A stretch of 64,000 nt of DNA from Sporosarcina ureae (lineage in GTDB: Bacteria; Bacillota; Bacilli; Bacillales_A; Planococcaceae). Of the stretch, positions 9,978-18,705 are shown one piece after another. Location: positions 3,067,001 through 3,131,000 of the forward strand of contig NZ_CP015109.1 of assembly GCF_002082015.1 (NCBI RefSeq), in the 5' to 3' direction. The notes beneath the pieces were generated by a model that saw only the letters and a program-made list of their open reading frames with translations, made no database searches and had not been told where the DNA came from. The position numbers and the translations under genes are program-made. How positions within the stretch are numbered: position 1 is the stretch's first letter; each line of letters starts with the position of its first letter.

Positions 9978-10493
9978 ATGGAATGGTTTAATGTAGGCAC
10001 GATTGTGAATACGCATGGTATTAAAGGTGAAGTTCGTGTGATGTCCAAAACAGATTTCCCGGATGAGCGATATGAAGTGGGAAGTGAGCTTGCGATCTTC
10101 ATGCCAAAAAGCAAGGCACCTACGTTTGTGAAAGTGATTAGTCACCGTAAGCATAAAAATTTCGATTTACTTATGTTTGAAGGCTATCCAAATATCAATG
10201 ATGTCGAGAAGTTCCGCGACGGTGTAATCAAAGTATCGGAGAAAGAATTGACAGAACTCGAAGAAAATGAATTTTATTATCATGAAATCATCGGCTGCCG
10301 CGTGGTTACTGAAACAGGTGAAGAAATCGGTACGGTTACAGAAATTATTGAAACAGGTGCCAATGACGTATGGGAGGTAACGCCTGCTGAAGGCAAGCCG
10401 CATTATATCCCATATATCGAAGATGTGGTAAAGGATATCGATATTGACGAGCAAATCATTAAAATTGAATTGATGGACGGATTGCTTTCATGA
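9978..10493 (+). CDS. rimM: 16S rRNA processing protein RimM
   Basis: RimM helps 30S assembly by binding S19 and the 16S head. The 171-residue protein has the N-terminal RimM beta-barrel, with [16 protein letters not shown], and a C-terminal PRC-barrel ending [21 protein letters not shown]. The open frame extends upstream to 9816 through khpA and its terminator, but only ATG 9978 has a ribosome site (GGAGG 9966-9970) and the family N-terminus. Its stop overlaps the trmD start. Confidence 0.95.
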   Translation: MEWFNVGTIVNTHGIKGEVRVMSKTDFPDERYEVGSELAIFMPKSKAPTFVKVISHRKHKNFDLLMFEGYPNINDVEKFRDGVIKVSEKELTELEENEFYYHEIIGCRVVTETGEEIGTVTEIIETGANDVWEVTPAEGKPHYIPYIEDVVKDIDIDEQIIKIELMDGLLS

Positions 10494-11230
10494 TGAAAAT
10501 CGACGTTCTTTCATTGTTTCCAGAAATGTTTGAAGGTGTACTTCAATCTTCCATCATGAAAAAAGCGCAAGAACAGCAAGCCGCATCGTTTACAGTCACG
10601 GATTTTCGTGACTACTCAACAAACAAACATAAAAAAGTGGATGATTATCCGTACGGTGGCGGTGCAGGAATGGTACTGAAACCTGAACCTCTCTTTGCGG
10701 CTGTAGAAGCCGTCACGAACACAAGTAACAGTAAGCCCCGCGTGATCTTAATGTGTCCACAAGGCGAACGATTCACGCAGAAGAAAGCAGAAGAACTTGC
10801 GAAAGAGCAACATCTAGTTTTTATCTGTGGACATTACGAAGGATATGATGAGAGAATTCGTGAACATTTGGTTACGGATGAAATATCACTAGGTGACTTC
10901 GTGTTGACGGGCGGGGAAGTTGCTTCTATGGCGATCATTGATAGTGTAGTGCGGTTACTCCCTGACGTTCTAGGCAATGATCAATCGGCTGTCCACGACT
11001 CGTTTTCAACGGGTATGTTAGAACATCCGCAATACACTCGGCCAGCAACGTTCAACGGCCTTGAAGTGCCTCCTGTGCTGTTGTCGGGCAATCATGCCGA
11101 GATTGAAAAGTGGAGAGAAGAGCAAGCATTCATTCGAACGGCACAACGGCGTCCTGAATTATTACAAGAAGCACCGTTAACAGATCATCAAAAAAAACTT
11201 TATCAGCAATGGGTACAAAAAAGAGGCTAA
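10493..11230 (+). CDS. trmD: tRNA (guanine-N1)-methyltransferase TrmD
   Basis: TrmD methylates G37 of tRNAs reading CNN codons with S-adenosylmethionine, preventing frameshifts. The protein begins [15 protein letters not shown], has [12 protein letters not shown], and the trefoil-knot cofactor segment [11 protein letters not shown] with [10 protein letters not shown] after it. Length is about 245 residues. Two adjacent ATG codons (10490, 10493) overlap the rimM stop; homologs begin MKID, so the second is chosen. The order rimM-trmD-rplS is widely conserved. Confidence 0.96.
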   Translation: MKIDVLSLFPEMFEGVLQSSIMKKAQEQQAASFTVTDFRDYSTNKHKKVDDYPYGGGAGMVLKPEPLFAAVEAVTNTSNSKPRVILMCPQGERFTQKKAEELAKEQHLVFICGHYEGYDERIREHLVTDEISLGDFVLTGGEVASMAIIDSVVRLLPDVLGNDQSAVHDSFSTGMLEHPQYTRPATFNGLEVPPVLLSGNHAEIEKWREEQAFIRTAQRRPELLQEAPLTDHQKKLYQQWVQKRG

Positions 11231-11236
11231 ATTAGC

Positions 11237-11265
11237 TTGATTCGTTAACAAGCGTGTGCTATGAT
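11237..11265 (+). promoter_or_regulatory. Likely sigma-A promoter for rplS
   Basis: TTGATT (11237-11242) and TATGAT (11260-11265) are 17 bases apart, just after the trmD stop. It would give a transcript with a leader of about 85 bases before rplS. Confidence 0.6.
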
Positions 11266-11270
11266 TTATA

Positions 11271-11356
11271 AAGCGCTTTTTAAGAGCGCCTATTTTACTG
11301 TTGTTCCGCTGCAAAGCAAAACGTGCAAGAGCATCAGAAAAGAAGGAGAGAAAAAC
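11271..11356 (+). promoter_or_regulatory. rplS 5' leader with hairpin, candidate L19 leader
   Basis: Between the promoter and rplS lies a leader with a clear stem, GCGCT (11273-11277) pairing with AGCGC (11285-11289), then further short complementary segments and the AAGGAG site. Bacilli are known to carry an L19 leader RNA at this position, thought to sense excess L19. I recognise position and a hairpin, not the full consensus. Confidence 0.45.
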
Positions 11357-11701
11357 ATGCAAAAACTAATTGCAGATATTACAAAAGATCAGTTACGCAC
11401 TGAACACCCTTCATTCCGTCCTGGCGATACACTTCGCTTGCACGTGAAGATCATTGAGGGAACTCGTGAGCGTATCCAGTTGTTCGAAGGTATTGTTATC
11501 AAACGTCGCGGTGGCGGAATCAGCGAGACTTTCACTGTACGTAAAATTTCAAATGGTGTTGGCGTAGAGCGTACATTCCCATTACACACACCTAAGCTAG
11601 CTAAAATTGAAGTAACTCGTCGCGGTAAAGTTCGTCGTGCGAAGTTGTACTACCTACGTAAACTACGTGGTAAAGCAGCACGTATTAAAGAACTCCGCTA
11701 A
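11357..11701 (+). CDS. rplS: 50S ribosomal protein L19
   Basis: L19 sits at the 30S-50S interface. The 114-residue protein has the family segments [23 protein letters not shown] and [16 protein letters not shown], with a basic C-terminus [17 protein letters not shown]. An open frame extends upstream to 11261 through the leader, but ATG 11357 has an AAGGAG site and matches the family start. A strong terminator follows. Confidence 0.97.
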   Translation: MQKLIADITKDQLRTEHPSFRPGDTLRLHVKIIEGTRERIQLFEGIVIKRRGGGISETFTVRKISNGVGVERTFPLHTPKLAKIEVTRRGKVRRAKLYYLRKLRGKAARIKELR

Positions 11702-11718
11702 TAAGATAAACAGAAACG

Positions 11719-11751
11719 AAGGAGGCCTTGTACTTGGCCTCCTTTCTTTTT
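11719..11751 (+). terminator. Terminator after rplS
   Basis: AAGGAGGCC (11719-11727) pairs perfectly with GGCCTCCTT (11736-11744) around an 8-base loop; TCTTTTT follows. A textbook intrinsic terminator. Confidence 0.9.
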
Positions 11752-11778
11752 GCTCAGAAAGACAATTGGCTGTACAAT
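11750..11778 (+). promoter_or_regulatory. Likely sigma-A promoter for lepB, abutting the rplS terminator
   Basis: TTGCTC (11750-11755) and TACAAT (11773-11778) are 17 bases apart. The -35 box begins in the last bases of the terminator U-run, so lepB-rbgA would be restarted directly where rplS transcription stops. Confidence 0.5.
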
Positions 11779-11807
11779 AATAACAGACAGGGCAGGAGGC
11801 TAGATTG

Positions 11808-12371
11808 ATGGAAGAGAAAAAAACGAGAAGTGAAGGACTGGAATGGATTAAAGCATTGTTAATAGCGTTTGGATTAGCCGCCATTATTCGTATCTTTTTA
11901 TTCACACCAATCGTCGTTGACGGTATATCCATGATGCCAACGTTGGAACATGGGGACCGTATGATCGTTAATAAAATCGGTTATACGATTGGTGAACCAA
12001 ATCGTTTTGATATCGTAGTATTCCATGCGCCTGAGCAGAAAGATTATATTAAACGTGTGATTGGTCTGCCAGGAGATACAGTGGAGTACAGAGATGATGT
12101 ACTGTATGTAAATGATGAACCATATGAAGAGCCGTACCTTGATCAATACAAAGCGGAAGTGCAAGATGGTACGCTAACGGAAGACTTTACACTGCAGGAC
12201 ATACCACAAATCGAGGCAGAAACAGTGCCTGAAGATCACATATTTGTAATGGGTGATAACCGTCGGAAAAGTAAAGATTCCAGACATATTGGTGCAGTTT
12301 CAATCGATGAAGTCGTCGGCAGTACCAGTGTAGTATTCTGGCCGATTAAAGACTTCGGTATTGTGAAATAA
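11808..12371 (+). CDS. lepB: Type I signal peptidase
   Basis: This membrane protease removes signal peptides from exported proteins outside the membrane. A single N-terminal membrane segment (IKALLIAFGLAAIIRIFLF) is followed by the catalytic Ser in GISMMPTL and the catalytic Lys in YIKRVIGLPGD; GDNRRKSKDSR is the conserved box near the C-terminus. At 187 residues it resembles the short B. subtilis Sip enzymes. ATG 11808 has GGCAGGAGG eight bases upstream; an in-frame TTG at 11805 is less likely. It lies between rplS and rbgA. Confidence 0.93.
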   Translation: MEEKKTRSEGLEWIKALLIAFGLAAIIRIFLFTPIVVDGISMMPTLEHGDRMIVNKIGYTIGEPNRFDIVVFHAPEQKDYIKRVIGLPGDTVEYRDDVLYVNDEPYEEPYLDQYKAEVQDGTLTEDFTLQDIPQIEAETVPEDHIFVMGDNRRKSKDSRHIGAVSIDEVVGSTSVVFWPIKDFGIVK

Positions 12372-12389
12372 CGAAAGGAGACGATTCGA

Positions 12390-13244
12390 ATGGCTATTCA
12401 ATGGTTTCCGGGCCATATGGCGAAAGCGAGACGTGAAGTCACAGAAAAACTAAAGTTAGTGGATATAGTATTTGAGTTAATTGATGCTAGGCTGCCGCTT
12501 TCATCACGTAACCCTATGATAGACGAAGTGACACAGCAGAAACCAAGATTGCTTATTTTGAATAAGATGGATTTAGCGGACGAAGTGCAAACTAAACGTT
12601 GGATTGCCTACTTTGAACAGCGAGGCTTACGTACTGTGGCAATCAACTCATTTGAAGGTAAAGGTATTCAAACAGTTACCAAAGCGGCTAAAGAAATCTT
12701 GCAACCAAAATTTGATCGCATGAAGCAGCGAGGAATACGTCCGGGAGCAATTCGCGCAATGATAGTCGGTATTCCAAACGTTGGAAAATCTACGTTGATT
12801 AACCGATTAGCGAAGAAAAACATCGCGAAAACAGGAAACAAACCGGGTGTAACCAAAGCGCAACAATGGATTAAATTCGAGAAAGAATTAGAACTTTTGG
12901 ATACACCGGGAGTGCTGTGGCCGAAGTTTGAAGACCAGCAAGTTGGTTATAAGTTGGCGTTAACTGGTGCAATCAAGGACTCCATATTAAATATGGAGGA
13001 ACTTGCAGTATATGGACTTCGGTTTTTAGAAACGCATTATCCTGAAAGATTGGCGCAACGCTATGAAATGACCACAGTGGGTGATCATATTCAATCATTG
13101 TTCGATGCAATCGGTGAACGTCGAAAAGTATATACTGTAGGTGGAGAAATTGATTATGACAAAGTAGCAGAAATGATCGTACAAGACATCCGCGACCAGC
13201 AAGTAGGTAAATTAACATTCGATTTCCCAGAGGAATTCGAATGA
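12390..13244 (+). CDS. rbgA: Ribosome biogenesis GTPase RbgA (YlqF)
   Basis: RbgA acts late in 50S assembly. It is a circularly permuted GTPase: the G4 motif LNKMD comes before the P-loop GIPNVGKST and then DTPGVLWP. The protein starts with the family segment [14 protein letters not shown] and is 284 residues long, with the C-terminal helical RNA-binding domain. A GAAAGGAG site precedes ATG 12390. It follows lepB by 18 bases and is closed by a terminator. Confidence 0.96.
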   Translation: MAIQWFPGHMAKARREVTEKLKLVDIVFELIDARLPLSSRNPMIDEVTQQKPRLLILNKMDLADEVQTKRWIAYFEQRGLRTVAINSFEGKGIQTVTKAAKEILQPKFDRMKQRGIRPGAIRAMIVGIPNVGKSTLINRLAKKNIAKTGNKPGVTKAQQWIKFEKELELLDTPGVLWPKFEDQQVGYKLALTGAIKDSILNMEELAVYGLRFLETHYPERLAQRYEMTTVGDHIQSLFDAIGERRKVYTVGGEIDYDKVAEMIVQDIRDQQVGKLTFDFPEEFE

Positions 13245-13250
13245 CTAGAC

Positions 13251-13290
13251 GCAACGGCTTGGAACTCTGATTCCGAACCGTTGCTTTTTT
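13251..13290 (+). terminator. Terminator after rbgA
   Basis: GCAACGG (13251-13257) pairs with CCGTTGC (13278-13284), with an inner GGAA/TTCC stem; TTTTTT follows. A clear intrinsic terminator. Confidence 0.88.
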
Positions 13291-13359
13291 GTCGAAAAAA
13301 TCATGTAGGAACCGATATAATACATAGACAATCATATTGAAGATGGACAGGTGAAGAAA

Positions 13360-14133
13360 TTGACAACTATACAGCAAATAAAAGATCAATTACAAGAGTT
13401 ACACGAACCGAATGAGTGGCTTACGAAACTAGAAGCCGACACTAGAAAAGGTGTTCAACAAGCGATTATTCAGTGGCGCGCTCGATATGATAAAAAACAA
13501 GCACTTATTCAAGAATTTCAAAAGAAAATAGCTTTTGATGATTCGTATAGATCTTCACGAATTTCATTAGTGGCGGGAATTGACGAAGCGGGAAGAGGAC
13601 CTTTGGCGGGACCGGTAGTTACAGCTGCGGTTGTACTACCTGAGGATTGCTCAGCTTTAATCGGACTGGACGATTCAAAGAAAGTGTCCAAAGAGAAAAG
13701 GCAAGAATTTGCTAGATTAATTAAAGAACAAGCCGTGGCGTACGCCATACATGTGCAACCTGCTAAAATAATAGATGAATTGAACATATATCAAGCAACA
13801 AAACAATCGATGGAAATGGCTGTTAATGAACTGGACGTAGCGCCTCATGTAGTGGTAGCAGATGCAATGAATCTTCACACAGCATGCCCGTGTTATTCCA
13901 TTGTAAAAGGAGATGAAAAAAGCCTATCTATTGCAGCGGCCTCTATATTAGCTAAAACAACCCGTGATGCGCTGATGAATGAATTGCATGAGGAGTTTCC
14001 TTGGTATGCATTTAATGAGAATGCGGGATATGGAACAGCGAAACATTTACAAGGACTTGAAACACATGGATTTTGTGAGCATCATCGTAAATCATTCGAA
14101 CCGATCAAAACGATGTGGAGGGATCGACAATGA
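13360..14133 (+). CDS. rnhB: Ribonuclease HII
   Basis: RNase HII removes ribonucleotides from DNA and RNA primers. The catalytic motif GIDEAGRGPLAGPVV carries the first Asp-Glu pair; LDDSKKVS and VVADAMN hold further active-site residues. The long N-terminal extension before the catalytic core is typical of bacillar RnhB. GTG 13351 opens the same frame but lies on the AGGTGA site (13349-13354); TTG 13360 lies at proper spacing, giving 257 residues. The stop overlaps the start of ylqG. Confidence 0.94.
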   Translation: MTTIQQIKDQLQELHEPNEWLTKLEADTRKGVQQAIIQWRARYDKKQALIQEFQKKIAFDDSYRSSRISLVAGIDEAGRGPLAGPVVTAAVVLPEDCSALIGLDDSKKVSKEKRQEFARLIKEQAVAYAIHVQPAKIIDELNIYQATKQSMEMAVNELDVAPHVVVADAMNLHTACPCYSIVKGDEKSLSIAAASILAKTTRDALMNELHEEFPWYAFNENAGYGTAKHLQGLETHGFCEHHRKSFEPIKTMWRDRQ

Positions 14134-16133
14134 ACTTACATTCATTATCCGCTTCATCTGCAAGAGCTACTACGACGGAAACTCAACCACTGTCACTGAA
14201 GGAAGGACAAATGATACATGGCAAGATCACGCAATTATTTTCTGGTCAAATGGCGCAAGTGCAAGTTGGGAATCAGCAGTTGTATGCAAAATTGGAAGTG
14301 CCTATGCAGGCAGGAGATAATTATTACTTTAAGGTCAATGGCACTGAACCTGAATTACGGTTACAGGTTATTTCCGGTCCGATGCGTGGAGAAGGTCAGT
14401 CAGTTCAACTCAGCCAGTTAATAGAATCGTTAAGTTTACCTAAAACCAAAGAAATGAAAGATGTACTCGCGACAATCGTCAAGCAAAAAATTCCTATGAC
14501 AAAAGAAAATATGCTTGAAGCTGTCAACCTTCTGAAAACATTGCCTGAAGGAATGAAAGCAGAGGCGCTCGCAACGCTTGGAAAAATGGCTGAAGCAAGG
14601 CTACCTTTTACGCCTGCTATATTTCAATCGCTTCTACAAGCTCACACGGGCACGATTGCGCAACAATTCACAACACTGCAAACTACCATCCAAAGTGAGC
14701 CTAACCTGCCTCCAGCAATGCGTGAACAGCTTCTGGTGACGATGCAAGCTCTGTCTTCTCCTTTAAGCCAAGCGGTAGGGAAGGAACTGCTTAATCAAAC
14801 TGTATCCCAATTGCTTAACTCCCAAGCTAGTCAAGCAGACCGGTTTGCTGCACTACAATTATTAAAAAGCGCTGATATACTGCCAGCTCGAACGTCGTTG
14901 GCAAACTTGCCTCAAGTATTGGCTGAGCAGACCACCAAAGCGGATACGCTACCTGCAAATGTTACTAGCGTCATGACGAATCAAACAGAGGCCAATAAGG
15001 CTATACAGTCTTTAATAACTCAGTTGAGTCAGACACCTGTTGCAAATCAACAAACAATGAAAGCTGTTGTTCAAAATATTACGCAGCAGCTACCCAACAC
15101 TACACTTCCGGAATCCGTAAAAAACGCATTGCAGACTGTGATGAATCAGATAACCCAACAACCCATGACAGATCGTGCTAAAGCTATTGTCGTTGAGCAA
15201 TTTAGTAATGTATTTACACAAGTTACAGCAACACAAACAGTCGCACCGTCAGCACCCTCTAACACAGCGTTAATAGACCAACTTCAACAGGCAACGGCAC
15301 AACAAGCGAGCAGACAGGAAACAGCCGCTATTTCATCACGGCAACCAACTATGATGAAGGAAGAACAACAGTCGGTACTTTCGCTTTTAGTACCACAAAA
15401 TAAAGAAAATGAGGCAATTCGGGCATTAATGCAAACGGCTGAAAAGTCAGGGAGTAGTCAAGTGAAACAATTAATTCAGCATGCTGAAACTCAAGTATCA
15501 CAGACGGTAAATGGACCAGTCATGAAGGAAGCCATACAACAAGTGTTGAGTACATTAGGTGTGAATTATGAAGCGATGCTTGGTGGAAAAGAACCTGACG
15601 TAGCCAATTTGGCAAGCACATTAAAACCACAATTGCTAGCCATGCTGCAAGATCCATCGCTTTCACCAGCACTGCGTGAGGCAGCGGAGACCATGGTACT
15701 TCGCATGAATGGAACTTTACTCCAGTCAGGAGAGACAGGCACGCAACAACAGCTGATTATGCAACTGCCACTTGAAATGTTTGGTAAGAAAATTGATGCT
15801 ACGTTGCAATGGAATAGCCGTATGAAAGAAAATGGGAAAATTGACCCAGCCTTTGCACGGATATTATTTTATTTAGAATTAGAATCACTAGCAACAACAT
15901 TAGTCGATATGCACGTGCAAAATAAAGTGGTAAATTTAACAATTTATAATGATGAATCTTCATTGAAGACAACGGGTGCAACTTTCCAAGATGTCTTGAA
16001 AGAAGGCCTTGAAGGAGTAGGTTATAAACTGTCAGGCGTTATGTTTAAAGCGTTCACAGAAAAACAGCAAAACATCAAAAAAGCGGCTAACACCTTCCAG
16101 TTGGATGAGGGAGGAGTAGATTACAGGATATGA
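14130..16133 (+). CDS. ylqG: YlqG-like protein with FliK-type C-terminal domain
   Basis: A 667-residue protein of unknown role at the ylqG position (between rnhB and ylqH). The long middle is low-complexity, rich in Gln, Thr, Ala and Ser, without membrane segments. The last roughly 130 residues resemble the flagellar hook-length control domain: LPLEMFGKKIDATLQW, then FYLELESLATTLVDMHVQNK and a final LEGVGYKLSGVMF. This is the same architecture as FliK: a flexible ruler-like segment plus a compact switch domain. GTG 14115 also opens the frame, but GGAGG (14117-14121) fits ATG 14130. It overlaps both rnhB and ylqH by four bases. It is considerably longer than the B. subtilis homolog as I remember it (about 520). 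Confidence 0.75.
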   Translation: MNLHSLSASSARATTTETQPLSLKEGQMIHGKITQLFSGQMAQVQVGNQQLYAKLEVPMQAGDNYYFKVNGTEPELRLQVISGPMRGEGQSVQLSQLIESLSLPKTKEMKDVLATIVKQKIPMTKENMLEAVNLLKTLPEGMKAEALATLGKMAEARLPFTPAIFQSLLQAHTGTIAQQFTTLQTTIQSEPNLPPAMREQLLVTMQALSSPLSQAVGKELLNQTVSQLLNSQASQADRFAALQLLKSADILPARTSLANLPQVLAEQTTKADTLPANVTSVMTNQTEANKAIQSLITQLSQTPVANQQTMKAVVQNITQQLPNTTLPESVKNALQTVMNQITQQPMTDRAKAIVVEQFSNVFTQVTATQTVAPSAPSNTALIDQLQQATAQQASRQETAAISSRQPTMMKEEQQSVLSLLVPQNKENEAIRALMQTAEKSGSSQVKQLIQHAETQVSQTVNGPVMKEAIQQVLSTLGVNYEAMLGGKEPDVANLASTLKPQLLAMLQDPSLSPALREAAETMVLRMNGTLLQSGETGTQQQLIMQLPLEMFGKKIDATLQWNSRMKENGKIDPAFARILFYLELESLATTLVDMHVQNKVVNLTIYNDESSLKTTGATFQDVLKEGLEGVGYKLSGVMFKAFTEKQQNIKKAANTFQLDEGGVDYRI

Positions 16134-16417
16134 AAAATGAACAACGTTTTACAAGAAAAGAAGCCGTTGCATTGTCCTATGATCCTGAAGTATCAGATGC
16201 TCCGAAAGTAATAGCGAAAGGAAAAGGGAAAATTGCTGAAAATATTCTTGAACGCGCGCAAGAACATGCTATTCCCGTTCAGGAAGATCCAAGTCTGCTG
16301 GAATTACTTGGTCAATTAAATGTCAACGATACGATACCTGAAGAACTCTATCAGGCCGTATCGGAAGTATTCGCGTATATTTATCGTTTAGATCGTGAAA
16401 AAAGCAATATCAGATAA
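16130..16417 (+). CDS. ylqH: YlqH, free-standing FlhB C-terminal-like domain
   Basis: This 95-residue protein aligns with the cytoplasmic C-terminal fragment of FlhB encoded later in this window: AVALSYDPEVSDAPKVIAKG corresponds to AIALKYDEDQMDSPVVVGKG, and IPEELYQAVSEVFAYIYRL to IPEQFFKAIAEVLAYVYRI. It has no membrane segments and lacks the NPTH self-cleavage site, beginning almost where cleaved FlhB begins. It overlaps ylqG by ATGA, so a FliK-like and an FlhB-like protein are made together. Its function is not established; a role in export substrate choice is an inference. Confidence 0.85.
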   Translation: MKNEQRFTRKEAVALSYDPEVSDAPKVIAKGKGKIAENILERAQEHAIPVQEDPSLLELLGQLNVNDTIPEELYQAVSEVFAYIYRLDREKSNIR

Positions 16418-16470
16418 GATGCTTTTAAATTGTGGGAAATTAAAGAATTTTGTTTTACAATAGCGATTCA

Positions 16471-16499
16471 TGGACAATGTGTGACGGTTTGATTACAAT
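16471..16499 (+). promoter_or_regulatory. Likely sigma-A promoter for sucCD
   Basis: TGGACA (16471-16476) and TACAAT (16494-16499) are 17 bases apart in the 133-base gap before sucC. A second TACAAT at 16456-16461 has a poorly spaced TTGTGG upstream (20 bases). Confidence 0.5.
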
Positions 16500-16550
16500 A
16501 AAACAGTAGTTGAACTTCAAGCAATTGTAAATCGAATGGAGGCAGTACGT

Positions 16551-17711
16551 ATGAACATCCATGAATATCAAGGGAAGCAGCTATTGAGAGATTATGGAGT
16601 GGCTGTTTCGAAAGGCCGTGTCGCATTTTCACCAAAAGAAGCAATGGCAATCGCGAAAGAAATCGGTACAGAGCCTATTGTGGTAAAAGCGCAAATACAC
16701 GCGGGTGGACGCGGTAAAGCAGGCGGAGTCAAGATTGTGAAAACGCTTGATGAAGTGCGTTCAGTAGCAGCTGATTTAATCGGTACGCAACTTGTAACAC
16801 ACCAGACTGGTCCTAAAGGGCAAGAAGTAAAACGTCTTCTTGTTGAAGAAGGAATCGATATTGACAAAGAATTCTATATCGGCCTTGTCGTGGACCGAGC
16901 AACAGATCGTGTAACATTGATGGGTTCAGCAGAAGGTGGCGTAGAAATCGAAGAGGTGGCAGAACATAGCCCTGAAAAGATTTTCTATGAAGTAATAGAT
17001 CCGGTAGTTGGTTTGGTTCCTTTCCAGGCACGTCGTATGGCGTTCAACATGGAGATCCCAAGCAATCTTATCAATAAAGCAGTTAGCTTTTTCTTAGGAT
17101 TATATAAAGTATTCAGTGAAAAAGATGCATCAATCGTGGAGATTAATCCACTGGTCGTAACAAAAGATAATCGTGTACTTGCATTGGACGCGAAATTCAA
17201 CTTTGACGATAACGCGACATTCCGTCATAAAGACATTATGGAATTACGTGACTATGATGAAGAGGATCCGAAAGAAATTGAAGCATCCAAGTATGACTTG
17301 AGCTATATTTCTCTAGACGGAAATATCGGTTGCATGGTTAACGGAGCCGGTTTAGCGATGGCTACAATGGACACGATTCATTTCTATGGCGGAGAACCCG
17401 CTAACTTCTTGGATGTTGGGGGCGGCGCGAAGAAAGAAAAAGTAGCGGCTGCTTTCAAAATTATTTTATCTGATCCAAAAGTAAAAGGTATTTTTGTTAA
17501 TATCTTTGGCGGAATCATGAAATGTGACGTAATTGCTGAAGGTGTAATTGAAGCTGCTAAAGAAGTAGGGCTTCAAGTACCACTTGTCGTACGTCTTGAA
17601 GGTACGAATGTAGAACGCGGGAAAGCCTTGCTGAAAGAGTCCGGCATCAATATTGTTGCAGCGGATTCCATGGCAGAAGGCGCGGAAAAAATCGTCGAGT
17701 TGATAGGATAA
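16551..17711 (+). CDS. sucC: Succinate-CoA ligase, ADP-forming, beta subunit
   Basis: SucC with SucD converts succinyl-CoA to succinate with formation of ATP in the TCA cycle. The 386-residue beta subunit starts [12 protein letters not shown], has an ATP-grasp fold ([16 protein letters not shown]) and the metal-binding IVEINPLVV, and ends with the CoA-ligase domain ([12 protein letters not shown]). ATG 16551 has GGAGG eight bases upstream; the frame is open further up but without a fitting site. sucD follows after 18 bases. Confidence 0.97.
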   Translation: MNIHEYQGKQLLRDYGVAVSKGRVAFSPKEAMAIAKEIGTEPIVVKAQIHAGGRGKAGGVKIVKTLDEVRSVAADLIGTQLVTHQTGPKGQEVKRLLVEEGIDIDKEFYIGLVVDRATDRVTLMGSAEGGVEIEEVAEHSPEKIFYEVIDPVVGLVPFQARRMAFNMEIPSNLINKAVSFFLGLYKVFSEKDASIVEINPLVVTKDNRVLALDAKFNFDDNATFRHKDIMELRDYDEEDPKEIEASKYDLSYISLDGNIGCMVNGAGLAMATMDTIHFYGGEPANFLDVGGGAKKEKVAAAFKIILSDPKVKGIFVNIFGGIMKCDVIAEGVIEAAKEVGLQVPLVVRLEGTNVERGKALLKESGINIVAADSMAEGAEKIVELIG

Positions 17712-17729
17712 GAAAGGCAGGTACAAATC

Positions 17730-18632
17730 ATGAGTATTTATGTAAATAAAGATACAAAAGTCATTGTACAAGGAATTACAGGTTCCACTGCCCTGTTCCA
17801 TACACAGCAAATGTTGGAATATGGTACTAAAATTGTCGCTGGCGTAACGCCTGGTAAAGGCGGTCAGACAGTGGAAGGCGTGCCGGTATTTGATACTGTG
17901 GAAGAAGCAGTTAAAGAAACAGGCGCAACTGTTTCCATTATCTATGTTCCTGCACCATTTGCAGCGGATGCAATTATGGAAGGCGTAGATGCTGAACTGG
18001 AAATGACAATCTGTATTACAGAGCATATTCCTGTTCTAGATATGATTAAAGTGAAGCGTTATATGGAAGGCAAAAATACTCGCTTGGTCGGTCCAAACTG
18101 TCCAGGTGTCATCACTGCAGATGAGACGAAGATCGGTATTATGCCAGGCTATATTCATACAAAAGGGCATGTGGGCGTAGTTTCTCGTTCAGGTACACTA
18201 ACGTATGAAGCGGTTCATCAGTTGACACAAGAAGGAATCGGTCAAACTACGGCTGTCGGAATTGGTGGAGACCCGGTAAACGGCACGAACTTTATCGACG
18301 TCTTGAAAGCATTCAATGAAGATCCAGAGACATATGCAGTAGTCATGATCGGTGAAATTGGTGGTACTGCAGAAGAAGAAGCAGCCACTTGGATTAAAGA
18401 AAATATGACGAAGCCTGTAGTTGGATTTATCGGCGGTCAAACAGCACCTGAAGGGAAGCGTATGGGACATGCAGGCGCTATAATTTCCGGAGGTAAAGGT
18501 ACAGCTGCTGATAAAATCAAAGCTTTACAAGCAGCTGACGTTCAAGTCGCAGAAACACCTTCTGTCATAGGTGAAACATTAATCAAAGTCCTGAAAGAAA
18601 AAGGACTATACGAGAAATGTAAAACGAAGTAA
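17730..18632 (+). CDS. sucD: Succinate-CoA ligase, ADP-forming, alpha subunit
   Basis: The alpha subunit binds CoA in an N-terminal Rossmann-type domain ([13 protein letters not shown]) and carries the phosphorylated histidine in GHAGAI near residue 246. GPNCPGVI is another family mark. At 300 residues it has normal length. It forms an operon with sucC and ends in a strong terminator, so the pair is a self-contained unit between ylqH and dprA. Confidence 0.97.
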   Translation: MSIYVNKDTKVIVQGITGSTALFHTQQMLEYGTKIVAGVTPGKGGQTVEGVPVFDTVEEAVKETGATVSIIYVPAPFAADAIMEGVDAELEMTICITEHIPVLDMIKVKRYMEGKNTRLVGPNCPGVITADETKIGIMPGYIHTKGHVGVVSRSGTLTYEAVHQLTQEGIGQTTAVGIGGDPVNGTNFIDVLKAFNEDPETYAVVMIGEIGGTAEEEAATWIKENMTKPVVGFIGGQTAPEGKRMGHAGAIISGGKGTAADKIKALQAADVQVAETPSVIGETLIKVLKEKGLYEKCKTK

Positions 18633-18636
18633 ACTG

Positions 18637-18667
18637 AAAGGAGTAGCTTAATTGCTACTCCTTTTTT
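18637..18667 (+). terminator. Terminator after sucD
   Basis: AAGGAGTAGC (18638-18647) pairs with GCTACTCCTT (18654-18663) around a 6-base loop, followed by a T-run to 18667. Perfect stem, very likely an intrinsic terminator. Confidence 0.92.
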
Positions 18668-18705
18668 CGTGCTCATGCTTGTAGTGTCGAACAGAGGAGA
18701 ATTCG

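Noticed and set aside
11261-11356. Upstream extension of the rplS frame
   Set aside because: It covers the leader and promoter; L19 homology and the AAGGAG site begin at 11357.
17466-18026. Minus-strand open frame across the sucC-sucD junction (186 codons), very rich in Cys, His and Phe
   Set aside because: The odd composition is what antisense reading of these codons gives; both sense genes are certain.
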